From positions 163,324 to 227,323 of the forward strand of contig VZQC01005691.1 of assembly GCA_009823505.1 (NCBI GenBank): a stretch of DNA of 64,000 bases. The letters run 5' to 3'. Under the pieces are notes generated by a model that was given only the letters and a program-made list of their open reading frames with translations, had not been told where the DNA came from and did no database searches. Made by a program: the position numbers and the translations under genes. Source of the stretch: Rhizomys pruinosus. Taxonomy: Eukaryota; Chordata; Mammalia; Rodentia; Spalacidae. Below are positions 44,531 to 54,954 of the stretch, in pieces; position 1 is the stretch's first letter, and each line of letters starts with the position of its first letter.

Positions 44531-45309
44531 CAAGGATTTATAAAGAAATTTGAGCTCTTTTTTAAACTCTGCATAACTTCCTACATTATGAATTAGTCAC
44601 ATTTAATAAAACATCAGAAACAAACAAAATGAAACTTGAACTCTTGGACTAAGGGTATTTACTGAACTTCATATCATGGCAACAAAATTAATCAGGCAAA
44701 AATATTTTAGGGATTAATTTACAGAGGACCTAATCTAATATTAATTTTATGCATTGCATGCTTTCTGCTAATGTGTGTTTTCAAAGAGTATTCAGCACAC
44801 TGTACAATTGTGCTTAACAATTACTTGTATGAGTCATTTGACTTGAAAATGGATCTTCACCTTGGCAGCACCCTCAGCAGAAATACTACCAGCAAAGAAA
44901 GAACTGCAAAGATTTATGGCTTCATTGGAAGAGTCTGCTCTGGACGGGGGTCAGGTTCCGAGAAAGAGACCAGAGGGTGACGTATGAGAAGAGGACCAGC
45001 CTACAGACTCTGAAGTGCTTAGGTCAGAGCCGGCCTGAGAATATTTCCTGGAGCTCACAGAGTAGGAATGAGAGCCTGGGGACGCCAACTCTCGAGTTCT
45101 ATTCGCTTCCAGAATCTTACATATTTTCTTGCAGTTCTCTTTTTTGGTAGGTTCAAAATACTGCTGACATGGAGGAGAACAAAACTGAGGCTATGGCACA
45201 GAGCCTTTCTCACACGAGCCCCATGGGAACATCTGTTCAACTCACTGGTCTCAAATACTGTATTTGGAGACAAGATGAAATGTTGTTTCACATCTACTTG
45301 AGAATTTGA
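44531..45309. other. Unique intergenic DNA
   Basis: About 780 bp with no recognised repeat. Frames at 44771-44980 and 45068-45301 are short and show no domain or splice context that I can support as exons. Confidence 0.5.
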
Positions 45310-45465
45310 GCTTACTACTTTACTAGCAGTGTCTGAACCAACTTTGACCTTTTTAGAATGCTGAAAATAGTGCCCATCTCATAGGCTGTGGTGGTTACGT
45401 GGATTAATGTTAATACATATGTATTTAACAGACTGCCTGGTCTATAGAAAGCAATAATCACAGGC
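45310..45465 (-). mobile_element. MIR-like SINE fragment
   Basis: agtgcccatctcataggctg, acgtggattaatgttaatac and acagactgcctggtctatag resemble the MIR strand reading (tacctcatagggttgttg, acagtgcctggcacatag). Confidence 0.5.
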
Positions 45466-46375
45466 TCTCTGCTGCTGTTCGCTATCAGCTTCTACTACAT
45501 GGGATGTTTGGGGAATTTCCTGACCCCCTCACTTCTAGCAATCTCAGCTTCTTGCAATAAATGCATAGAAGTATATTTTATTCTCATGTAATTCTTGTCC
45601 TTCTACTTCACATTCCACCATACTCTCCAAGCTCTGCTTATGAGACATTGCCTTTGTTCATCTCTTTAGTAATAATACTGAGTTAATCTTCAGTGGGTTT
45701 GATAGCTTAACAGTGGGATTTTGGCCTGAGTCAGAGCCCATATTCCCTCATCTTAGGCTTGGTCTGAGGCTTTCTAAGGCATGATTCTTGCCATTGGACA
45801 CCTGGGGGGTGCACTTCCTGAGATTCTGAGCAGCTAGGGACTGGACTTTGTCCATTTATCATTCACTCATTTACAAAATCTGTATACTAACTCCAGGCCA
45901 TCCAATAAGGTATTGTTGATCACCAGGACATGTGTGTTCCACTGAATTCCTGCCACATGTAGGGAGAAATAGAGGAGGAGCTATGAGATGACAAAGTGCG
46001 GAGGTCCTGGGGAGGATGAATAGTCAGGAGGATGACGGGGGAGTTAATTTGGACCCTTTATGACCTGTACTATGGAAGAGAACAGGTCCTCTCTCTTTCT
46101 CTGCTCCAGGAACCCAGCGTAGACACTCTCAAAGACTGAAACTCTGGCAGCATCCCAGCTCTCTTCTGCAGCCTCTTCAAGCCTGGGAAATGACAAGGGG
46201 GCTGGCTACTCCAAGCTGCTGGCTGCCTCACATTCGAGGCTTGTGGAAACCTATAAAGATTTTTAACTTGCCCTTCCAGGTTGCCTGGGTTCAAAGAGGC
46301 AATTTCATAAGAGAGGCTGTAATTAGAGGATTTATGGTTTGTTTTGTTTTCTTTTGCTCTCTGGGAACAGAAACC
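45466..46375. other. Unique intergenic DNA
   Basis: No repeat, exon or RNA gene recognised over 900 bp; a candidate for conserved noncoding comparison. Confidence 0.45.
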
Positions 46376-46580
46376 ACCTCCCTTATAATATTTGCAACAT
46401 TTGTTAAGCACACACTCTGTCTCCCGCACAATTTACATTATTTTGTTTAATTCTCATCACAACTTATGAGTTTGGTATTCTTGTTATTTTCAAAATAATT
46501 GAGAAAAGTAAGATTCAAAAGGTAAGCCACGTTCCCAGTTTACATAACCAGTAAGAGATAAAGCTGGACTGAACAATTAT
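46376..46580 (+). mobile_element. MIR SINE
   Basis: caacatttgttaagcacacac, tttaattctcatcacaacttatg, cagtttacataaccagtaag follow the MIR order from 5' half to core to 3' half. Confidence 0.65.
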
Positions 46581-46895
46581 GGTTACTGTCTTGAATGTGT
46601 ATGGACTGTGGATGAAAAGGTGAAATGAAGATCTCAGGGTGGGAGTGAAGTCTGAAAAGGGAGAGGCTAGGGGAATTTACTAAGCAATTTCATCTGAAGA
46701 TCGGGTTGAAGTGTTTGGATTTAAAGAGTTCATATTTAAAGTTAGCATATGAAGGAGGTGCTATGCTAGAAGAGGTCTTGTATTTCTACATAGAATAAAA
46801 CAATTAGACCCTAGAAAAGAAGAGAGAAAGAGAAAGAGAGGGAGAGAGCGGGAGAGATATCAGCACATAGTAAGACTCTGACCCTGCCTCTGTTT
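46581..46895. other. Unique DNA with purine-rich tract
   Basis: 46815-46859 is AG/GAAA rich; otherwise no feature recognised. Confidence 0.45.
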
Positions 46896-46899
46896 CCCA

Positions 46900-47000
46900 C
46901 AGCTCAGGTGTCTGTGGTCTAGCTTGGCTTTATGTAGATGCTGGGGATTCGAACTTACATCCTCAGGTTTGCTCCTATCCACTGAGCCATCTTCCCACCT
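46900..47000 (-). mobile_element. B3-like SINE fragment
   Basis: gatgctggggattcgaactt ... ccactgagccatcttcccac. Confidence 0.55.
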
Positions 47001-47100
47001 CGGGCAGCAAGACTTTAGGACTAGACAATGTCCTTACTAAGCCACTGGTCAAATAAAGAGAACCCCTAGATAGCTTCAAAGGTATGCTTCAAAAAGTGTT

Positions 47101-47220
47101 CATAGGCTCGATGTGTGACACACACTTGTAATCCCAGCATTCGAGAGGCCAAGGCAGGAGAGTAATGAGTACAAGGCAGCCCCGCCTACACAGTAAAAAG
47201 GTATCTCATAAAAATTATTC
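47101..47220 (+). mobile_element. Diverged B1 SINE
   Basis: ggctcgatgtgtgacacaca, gtaatcccagcattcgagag, gtatctcataaaaa. Confidence 0.65.
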
Positions 47221-48856
47221 AGAAAAGCCAAAAGGAGCCAAGGGCTCCCCGCCCCCCAAAACCTGAGTGACCCCTGAGGACCAGATCCTCGACTGACCTA
47301 GAGAAAACAAAAACCTTAGTTAATCTGGGCTTACTGTGTGGCCTTAAACATCCAAAAGGAAAGTATAACCAGGAAAAAAAAAAAAAAAAAGGATTAAACT
47401 GGTGTAACTTAGCCTTTCTGGATGCTTAATGACCATATTTAATGCCCATACCAATTTGGCCGAGGGTCTTAAAGGATAACTTTTTTCTTTGCCATCAGGG
47501 GTCAACTAAGTCCCAGGGGACTATGCATGGGGGCATCTCCTAAAATGTCCTGCAAATGTGAGTCACCAGTCTTCCTGTGCAGGGAGGTCTTGGGGATCTT
47601 CAGCCAGTACCTAGTCTATAAAGAGGAAAGTCTGCTCATGCTTCAAAGAGGGAATCCTGCTCTAGCAAGACCTGACTCTGTCCTCCAGTGGATGGAACTG
47701 GTGATTGAAAAGCCAAAAGGGGCCAGGGGCTCCCTTCCCCCACCCCCAAAACCTGAGGACCAGATCCTCAACTGACCTTGAGAAAACAAAAACCTTGCTT
47801 AATCTGGGCTAATTGTGTTAATTGCCTTAAACATCCAAAAGGAAAGTATAACCAGAAACAAATAGTAAAGCCTGAGAAATTGTACTTCAGGTTTCAGGTA
47901 TAAAACTTGAGATCTTAGCCGGGCGTAGTGGCGCACACCTTTAATCCTAGCACTTGGGAGGCAGAGGCAGGCGGATCTTTGTGAGTTCAAGGCCTGGTCT
48001 ACAGAGTGAGTTCCAGGACAGCAGAGGCTACAGGGAGACCCTGTCTCAAAAAGACCAAAAAAAAAAAAAGCACTGTTGTTTTGCCTGTCTTCAATTCTTA
48101 CTGGCAAGTGCATCTACCCTGTGGCTGCCACTGGTTTTGCCATCCTTCAAAGACATGAGACACACCTTTTTTAACCTTCCAATATGGACTGAAGACTCGT
48201 GTCTCTCCAAGAATCCTCCAAACCTTCAGTGCCAGATGGGGACTGCTGAGACATCTGGCTTGTGGACTGAGAAACTACTGGGGTTTTAGCCTCTTCAGAG
48301 TATAGACTTCCATTGTTGGACTATCCAGGCTGTATCATGGAGACCAGTACAGGAAGATCAAGGCAGGATGCTGTGCTTACTGGAGCTCATTTGGTGACCA
48401 TGGGAAGGGAAGACCCCAGTGTGGAGCACAAGGGCAGGGCTGATGGTTGTTTGGGCTTGAGAACACTTCAAACACTTCCTTAAGGAAAACATGACATCTT
48501 TCACCCTAATAAAGGAAAAAACAAGAAATTATAAGCTGAAGATGCTAAAACCTGTGATGTCATAATCTTGATATATGTGGCATGCATATATGCATATTTT
48601 GGAGTGATGAAAATTGTAAGGAACAACAACAAAGACTGGGTCAAAGAACTGACTGAAATGGGGAACTTCTGCCTGAAACAGTAAATTTCTGCATAAAAAA
48701 TTTTAAAAGAGACTGAGCAAAAGATAAAAAAACATGTTTGGCAGAATGCTTGAGCTCTGTGGGGTGGGGGGGGCGAGGAAGGGGGAACGGGTCGAGATTC
48801 AGTTGGGAAATTTTGTATGAAACGCACAAGGCTTCAGTAAAAACTGGCTTTGGAAA
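47221..48856 (+). mobile_element. LINE-1 3'UTR fragment with internal repeat
   Basis: Closely matches the 3'UTR of the L1 at 25682-28459 (27111-28459 against 47398-48856) but has no ORF2. A ~155-bp block (GCCAAAAGG to GTATAACCAG) occurs twice, at 47224-47378 and from 47706, about 482 bp apart; the first copy ends in an 18-base A run. The polyadenylation signal is mutated to AGTAAA near 48836. A B1 is nested at 47918-48069. Confidence 0.85.
47918..48069 (+). mobile_element. B1 SINE nested in L1 3'UTR
   Basis: gccgggcgtagtggcgcaca to a 12-base A tail; missing 'cagc' in the aaggcctggtc region. The L1 at 27630 lacks an insert at this position. Confidence 0.93.
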
Positions 48857-48983
48857 AAAATTGTTCAGAACATGATCAAATGTTACAGTGGAAACGCGGA
48901 CAACATGGACAAGTCCTATGAAAGCTCAAGCCAGACAAAACCCCAACATAGATTTTAGGGAGTGAGTAAGAAACCTCAACTCT

Positions 48984-48998
48984 GGGGAGACCCTGTCT

Positions 48999-49030
<32 letters not shown>
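48984..49030 (+). mobile_element. B1 truncated to its last ~20 nt plus A tail, 15-bp target duplication
   Basis: Insert GGGGAGACCCTGTCTC followed by about 31 A. Flanked by the perfect repeat AGAAACCTCAACTCT at 48969-48983 and 49031-49045. B1 is rarely truncated this severely. Confidence 0.9.
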
Positions 49031-49033
<3 letters not shown>

Positions 49034-49045
49034 AACCTCAACTCT

Positions 49046-49346
49046 ATCTGAAGAATTACTGCCAACCAAGACTGCTGAGAACCAGAGAATCGGTCTCATC
49101 TAAGGGTTCAACTCTTGATAGATTGGCCAGGCTCCAGTAGAGATCCCACACCAAAGGGCATTTGGGGACACAAACCTGATTTTATATCTGTATATCTATA
49201 TCTTGATAGCTCACAGAAGTTTGGTGAGGGTTAGAAAGGGGATGCAGACATACAGGGGAGGATCTAACTATGATAAAACATATTGTATGCAACTCACAAA
49301 AATAGATAAAACAAATAAAAAAGAAATAAAGACCAATAAAATAAAA
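49046..49346. other. Unique intergenic DNA
   Basis: No feature recognised. Confidence 0.4.
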
Positions 49347-49395
49347 GGTCAGGTGTTTTTAATCCTAGCACTCAGGAAGCAGAGGCAGGTGAAAA
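49347..49395 (+). mobile_element. B1 fragment
   Basis: ggtcaggtgtttttaatcct ... gaagcagaggcaggtg; only the head third. Confidence 0.6.
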
Positions 49396-49522
49396 ATAAA
49401 ACTATATCTCCCAAAACAAAAACTATAGAACTACAATGATTTTTATAAAGTTCAAAACATATTACAGCTGAGAAAGAATAAATCACTGATCAGTCTTACT
49501 AGTTTCCTTTCTTTCTTCTTTC

Positions 49523-49718
49523 TTTTCTGTACAAGAGCTCATATATCCCAGGCTGGCCTCAGACTTGCTATATGGAAAGGATGACCCAAACTTCTGTCCT
49601 TTTGACTTTGTCTCCCAAATGCCAGGACCACACTCAGTTTATACACTACTGAGATCAAACCCAGGGTTTTGTGCATGCTCATAAATACTTTACCAACTGA
49701 GCTACATCCTAATCCCTA
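49523..49718 (-). mobile_element. B4 SINE
   Basis: Reverse B1-like left part (caggctggcctcagacttgc) and reverse ID-like right part (gtgcatgctcataaatac ... gagctacatcctaatccc). Confidence 0.65.
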
Positions 49719-50308
49719 GTTTATTAGTTATGACCAAAGTTATTGCTTTCATTAATGTTTCTTAAATATAATAATAAATAATAAACATTCATATTCATAA
49801 GAATACCATAAGCTCAATGCTATTATTGTTAGTCTTCTATTCTGTTAGATGGGGCTAGTGACTATAATGGACTATGGTCTCACAGAGAAGGGGTGAGGAT
49901 CTAAACTTCATCCCAGATCCAAGTGGGAAAACCTCAAGCTCTTTTATATGCATCAATGTTATCCCTTTCTTAAATGAAGATCTGGTAATCACTATTAATG
50001 TTTATAAACATGTAACAGAAATCGAAAAATTAAAGCATCTTATAGACACATTTCAATCATAAAGCACAGTTCATAAGAGAAAATAATAATAGTCTTATTT
50101 ACTCCAAGTTTTCCATTATGTGCATGGGAGCCTTCAGATTCAAGACCAAAGATACTATCTGATTTTTATGCTTAAGTTTGATGAAATAGAGACAGCCATA
50201 TAAAAAGGTGATTAGAAAAAGGCTGTGAGTTCATGGAAATAGGTCCCTCCATTTGAGCATTTCTACCCCCTATTATGGAGTGGGACCCCTATGGAATGAG
50301 GGTCTTAA
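49719..50308. other. Unique AT-rich intergenic DNA
   Basis: No feature recognised. Confidence 0.45.
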
Positions 50309-50310
50309 TT

Positions 50311-50396
50311 CCTTCCTTCCTTCCTTCCTTCCTTCCTTCCTTCCTTCCTCCCTCCCTCCCTCCCTCCCTCCCTTCCTTCCTTCCCTCCTTCCTTTC
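50311..50396. repeat. (TTCC)n/(CTCC)n microsatellite
   Basis: TTCC units, then CTCC units, then TTCC again. Confidence 0.97.
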
Positions 50397-50407
50397 TTTT
50401 TTTTTTT

Positions 50408-50656
50408 AAATTTTTTTATTAATTTTTATTTATTTCTGTATGTGTATGAATGTACTGTCTGCATGCAAGTTTGTGCACCCGTGTCGTGCAAAGCCGCGGA
50501 GGGCAGAAGAGGGTGTCGGATTCCCCTGGAATTGGAGTTCTCCTGGAATTGGAGTTTCAGACAGTTCTCGGCCACCATGTGGGTGCTGGGGATCGAACCC
50601 AGGTCCTCTGTAAGAGCGGTCGGCACTCTTAACCGCTAGGCCATCTCTCCAGCTCC
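50408..50656 (-). mobile_element. B2 SINE, duplication subfamily
   Basis: Reverse B2 with two GGAGTT(T/C)-type blocks (ctggaattggagttctcct, ggaattggagtttcagac) and full head ctctccagctcc. Confidence 0.94.
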
Positions 50657-50779
50657 CCTCCTTCCTTTTCCTCTCTCTTTCTTTCACAAGGTCTCACTAT
50701 GTAATCCAGACTGGCCTAGGACTTGAGATTCTTCTGTCTCAACCTCTTGGGTTTATGTCTGATCAAAAGTCTTAATTTT

Positions 50780-51245
50780 TTAAATAATATTTTTACTGAT
50801 TATGTGAGGATTTCATACAATATATTTTGATCATATTCAGACCATCTCCTCTCAGATCCACCTGCCTCTGTATCCCCCACTTCATGTCCTCTATTATTTT
50901 TTAATTTTTTTATTTTTTGGTCTTTTCGAGACAGGGTCTCCCTGTAGCCCCAGCTGTCCCGGAACTCACTCTGTAGACCAGGCTGGCCTTGAATTCACAA
51001 AGATCCACCTGCCTCTGCCTCCCAAGTGCTAGGATAAAAGGCGTGCACCACCATGCCTTGCTCTATTATTTTTTAAAGGCCAATCAAGTCTAATTTGTAT
51101 TCCCCAAATACTCTTGGGTGTGGTCAATCTAACCAGCATACCCTTAATGAGAGCTGACTCCTCCTCTTCCAGAAGCCATCAGTTGCCAGTATACCTCAGC
51201 TAGGGGTGAGACTTTGTGTCCCCCCTCTGCTTCCATGCTGGAGGT
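50780..51245 (-). mobile_element. Lx-type LINE-1 3'UTR split by a B1
   Basis: tattttgatcatattcagacc, ccaatcaagtctaatttgt, tactcttgggtgtggtcaat, and agccatcagttgccagtata are, on the minus strand, characteristic of old rodent Lx 3'UTRs. Confidence 0.75.
50905..51060 (-). mobile_element. B1 SINE with 16-bp target duplication
   Basis: Flanked by CTCTATTATTTTTTAA at 50889-50904 and 51061-51076. Confidence 0.95.
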
Positions 51246-51262
51246 CTTAATAGCTTCTTTTC

Positions 51263-51378
51263 TTTTCTTCATTTTTAGACAGGGTCTTCCTGTATAGTCC
51301 AGTGGCCCTGGAACTCAATATGTATAGCAGGCTGTCTTTGATTTCATGGCGATTAGGCTGCCTCTGCCTCCCCCTTTT
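51263..51378 (-). mobile_element. Diverged B1-like SINE
   Basis: tagacagggtcttcctgtat ... ggctgcctctgcctccc, with extra bases. Confidence 0.65.
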
Positions 51379-51900
51379 CTCTTTTTAAGTTGATCAGCTT
51401 GGGTATTTGTTATAGTACCAGAAAGCTGATTCATGAGCTCTGATATTAAAGGTGTGCTCCATCAAGGCCTGCTAGGTCTGAATTTCTTTATGCTTAGCTA
51501 TTATGCAAAAAGGCAGGTAAAGTTTAGGGCAATATTTTTAGGCTTTGAGAAAGAAAGGTTCTGGCTTCTATGATTTACCTTGGGGAAGAGAAATTTTAAT
51601 TTCTATTGATTTGCTTTGGGGAAGAAGAAGGAGACAGGAGGCCAGGAGTTCTGAAAGAACCTTGTACTGAGGATGCTTCTGAAGCCATCAATCTTCTATA
51701 TTTCAAAACACTCAGCACGCTAAAACATCATCCTTTGGTTTATCATTGTTTGAACTCCTATTCTACCTGCTCTCAATTGACTTTGGTGATACTGATGGTG
51801 TTGGGCAAGTCAGAGTAGTGAAAAACAGGTAGAATATCTCTGCTTAATACAAATGCTGACATAAGTGCTCTTTTATTTATTTAATATTGTATTTATTATT
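51379..51900. other. Unique intergenic DNA
   Basis: No feature recognised. Confidence 0.4.
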
Positions 51901-51906
51901 TTTAAT

Positions 51907-52117
51907 TAATTTATTATTTTTTATGTGTATGGGTGTACTGTCTGCATGTAGGTTGGTGCACTTGTGTCGTGCAATGCCACAGAGGTCAGAACTCGTCGGA
52001 TTCCCTGGAACTGGAGTTAAAGACAGCTCTTAGCCGCCATGTGGGTGCTGGGAATCGAACACTGCTCCTCTGCAAGAGCAGTCAGCACTCTTAACCACTG
52101 AGCCATCTCTCCAGCCC
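51907..52117 (-). mobile_element. B2 SINE
   Basis: Reverse B2 with an 'agaactcgtcgg' deletion in the body and head gagccatctctccagcc. Confidence 0.9.
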
Positions 52118-52127
52118 TGTATTTATT

Positions 52128-52335
52128 GTTTTTATTTTTACATGTATGAGTGTAATGCCAGCATGTACGTCAGTGCATTTGTGTCATGCAATGCCCACAG
52201 ACTCAAGAAGGTGTCAGATCCCCCTGAACTGGAGTTATGGATGGTTGTTAACCACCATGTAGGTGCTGGGAATTGAATCCAGGTCCTCTGCAAGAGCAGT
52301 CAGCACTCTTAACCACTGAGCCATCTCTCCAGCCC
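52128..52335 (-). mobile_element. B2 SINE, first copy of a 218-bp tandem duplication
   Basis: Diverged B2 (aatgccagcatgtacgtcag, atggttgttaaccaccatg). A 150-160-bp stretch beginning at 52103 recurs 218 bases later. Confidence 0.85.
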
Positions 52336-52345
52336 TGTATTTATT

Positions 52346-52553
52346 GTTTTTATTTTTACATGTATGAGTGTAATGCCAGCATGTACGTCAGTGCATTTGT
52401 GTCATGCAATGCCCACAGACTCAAGAAGGTGTCAGATCCCCCTGAACTGGAGTTATGGATGGTTGTTAACCACCATATAGGACTGAAAATGGAACCTGGG
52501 CCCTCTGTAAGAGTGGTCAGTGCTCTTAACTGTTGAGCCATCTCTCCAGCCCC
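52346..52553 (-). mobile_element. B2 SINE, second copy of the tandem duplication
   Basis: Identical to the first copy through 52477, then continues with its own B-box region (ggactgaaaatggaacctgg). Confidence 0.85.
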
Positions 52554-52561
52554 AAATAAAT

Positions 52562-52692
52562 CTTTTTTCTTTTTTTTTTTTTTTTTGTCTTTTTGAGACA
52601 GGGTCTCCCTATAGCCCCAGTTGGCCTGGAACTCACTCTGCCTCTGCCTCCCAAGTGCTAGGATTAAAGGCGTGTGCCATCACACCTGGCTA
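52562..52692 (-). mobile_element. B1 SINE with ~40-bp internal deletion
   Basis: gacagggtctccctatagcc, then ggaactcactctg joins directly to cctctgcctccc, skipping the 'tagaccaggctggcc' core. Confidence 0.88.
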
Positions 52693-53627
52693 TGAGTTTC
52701 TTAAATAATTAATTAAAAACTATATTTACCATCCATTTATAGTAAACAAATTCTGATCTAAAGGTACCATTATTACTTAAACATGTGGAAATCAGCAGCT
52801 TGCTGAGATAAGAACACAGAGAAAACCAGCCCCAGCATTTCTGCTTTATGTTATCTTATAACTTACGAAATATAACTTATGAAAAGAAGCTATATATTTA
52901 TACATATGCATATATATGTATATATGATACAAGTTTCTAAAAATGTAAAGAAAAAGTCCAATCTCTGTTTAGGGAGCAGTTAAATACTTCTAAGCACTAC
53001 TGTTGACAGTAATTCTGCTAGTGTATTCCCCTTTGAGAGTTCTAGATATTGACTAAAGTGAAGGTAATTAATCATTATTTAGTGATTAACAAGTGGACTG
53101 GGGCTCCTTCAGAGTCATACAGTTTGGTATCCCTTAGTCCTTAAGTAGGAAAGAGGGAAACACTTTCAGTAAATGCCTGGTCAACAAAGGACTGAATGGA
53201 AAAATAATAAATGGGAAGTGCAGCTCTACATTAAAAAATATTTTAAAAATTGGAGACTAAGAACGATTCTGTGTAGTCTATCTTACATGGTGTCTTACAC
53301 AAGGCAATGCAAGTTCAGGGATAGATCAGAGGGTGACAGTACTAAGAATAGTCCCTCCACAGGAAGAAAGCAAGAACTAAAAAACTCAGGTATGAGGGTG
53401 ATGTTGGAAAACCTGTGTGGGCAGGGAGGCACATTTACCAAGTCAAGGGAATGTTGGGGGTGATGTGCATTGTACTGGCTAAGTAGACGGTTCATGAAAC
53501 ATGGGAAAACCAGGCCCTGGTGCTTGGGATAGACTAAGAAGTTTCTTAGGACCACTCTCCACCCCTTTTCCTTGGAAGTTCTGTATTAATACAAACATAT
53601 CTTCACAAATAATTATTCTCATACCCC
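52693..53627. other. Unique intergenic DNA
   Basis: AT-rich with a (TA/ATAC) tract near 52885-52930. A 96-codon frame at 53173-53463 has no recognisable domain. Confidence 0.45.
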
Positions 53628-53697
53628 CTCCCCATTGAATCTAGGGCCTCCCACGTAATAAACAAGTGCTCTACTGCTACCCAATATCCCGGCTCTC
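53628..53697 (-). mobile_element. ID/B4-like fragment
   Basis: attgaatctagggcctccca, aacaagtgctctactgctac, reverse ID wording. Confidence 0.45.
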
Positions 53698-53701
53698 TCT
53701 T

Positions 53702-53903
53702 TTATTTTTTATTTTTTATGTGTATGAGTGTACTTTCTACATGTAGGTTGGTGCACCCGTATCCGTGTCAGAAGAGGGCGTGGGATTTCCCAGGAACTGG
53801 AGTTAAAGATGGTTGTTAGCCACCATGTGGGTTCTGGGAATGGAACCCAGGTCCTCTGCAAGAGCTGTCGATGCTCTTAACCGCTGAGCCATCTCTCCAG
53901 CCC
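53702..53903 (-). mobile_element. B2 SINE
   Basis: Reverse B2, lacking the 'gtgcaatgc' segment; head gagccatctctccagccc. Confidence 0.9.
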
Positions 53904-53920
53904 TTCTGCTCTCATTTTAC

Positions 53921-54022
53921 TTTTTCTTTTGAGAAATGGTCTCACTAATTCGCCTAGGTTGTTCTTGAACTCTTGATCCTCCTGTCTCAGCCTCCGGTGT
54001 AGCTGTGATGACAAGCCTGTGA
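53921..54022 (-). mobile_element. Old B1-like SINE
   Basis: ttgagaaatggtctcactaa, tgttcttgaactcttgatcc, tgtctcagcctccgg; proto-B1 type. Confidence 0.5.
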
Positions 54023-54099
54023 CCCCTGAGAAGCACTACTTAATATGTGGACCATCTAACCCAACTAAGGTCTTTTCGGCTTTGAAATGCAAACTGTGG

Positions 54100-54225
54100 A
54101 CTTGCTTTCACATTCACTTATTTATTCATTCCACAAAAGTTCATGTAGGACCTCCTAGAGTGAGAATTTTGTTAAGCACTATGGGGGGTACAAAGAGAAT
54201 GGAACTTGGTCGGATCTCCCAGGAA
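54100..54225 (+). mobile_element. Possible L2/MIR-type fragment
   Basis: cttatttattcattccacaa, taagcactatggggggtaca, aagagaatggaac resemble the L2 3' end layout (attcattcaacaaat ... gctggggataca). Confidence 0.45.
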
Positions 54226-54860
54226 CTCAGAGATGGAAGCAAATGTGCACACACAAGGCCTTAGAATAGGAGGTGAAAATGTGAGCCCCGTATTGGAGGG
54301 ACACAATTCTGAGAATACACGAAGGTGGTGTAGAAAAACAAGAAACTTTGAAAGCTATGAGCTTTAAGGCAGTAGTCAGGACCACGGCTCTGGAAGTCAG
54401 GGGTGGAGTAAGAACAGGGCTTTGATTTGGCTAGAGCGCCAGGCTCTTTGAAGGGGGGCAGTTTAATGCGGGGGGGGGAGAGTAGTTAGCTGGGTACAAC
54501 CAGGCAGAGGGAACCTGAGCAGACTGAGACCCTGGTTCTCCTCTTTATACTTGAACTTAATATTAGGTTCCTTTAAAAAAAAAAATCACCTTTTTCTTAG
54601 AGTTCTAGTTCCTGGGGGGTGGGGGAGGGCTCAGCGCCCAAGTTAAGGTTTGCAAAGTGATCCATGAGTGATTTAGATCCCACACTTTAGGAACCAGAAT
54701 AGGAATGTCTGAGAGGCTGTGTAAGCCGAGCCGGTTCCACAACAACAACCTCCCCCTCCCCCCAAGGTACCAGCTGTTGGCCAGGCTGGCCGCAGGCTCG
54801 ACCTGAGAGCCGGTATCCAACGCTGGCGGGAGCTGGGATCCCTGTACTGGCGGGCAGGGG
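54226..54860. other. Proximal upstream region of Wls
   Basis: Unique DNA with no interspersed repeat recognised and rising GC content towards 54860. Contains G-rich tracts (54463-54480, 54614-54629). Confidence 0.5.
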
Positions 54861-54876
54861 TTGAGGAAAAGAGGAA

Positions 54877-54906
54877 GGGAGGGAGGGAGGAAGGGAGGGA
54901 GGGAGG
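54877..54906 (+). promoter_or_regulatory. G-quadruplex-forming runs
   Basis: Six GGG runs with single-base or short loops, in the pattern GGGAGGGAGGGAGGAAGGG and on, about 310-340 bp upstream of the start codon. It satisfies the G3+N1-7 rule on the sense strand. Confidence 0.7.
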
Positions 54907-54946
54907 AAGCGCGAAAGGGAGGGAGGAAGAAAGAGAGGGCGGCGCG

Positions 54947-54954
54947 TCATGTGA
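54947..54954. promoter_or_regulatory. MITF/TFE-type E-box
   Basis: TCATGTGA is the octamer favoured by MiT/TFE bHLH-Zip factors (reverse complement TCACATGA). It is immediately upstream of the GC-rich core. Prediction from sequence only. Confidence 0.45.

Noticed and set aside
44531..46375. Possible exons of another gene between Rpe65-side sequence and Wls
   Set aside because: In human, RPE65 lies upstream of WLS, so I looked for its exons; no frame with flanking splice sites and recognisable protein sequence was found.
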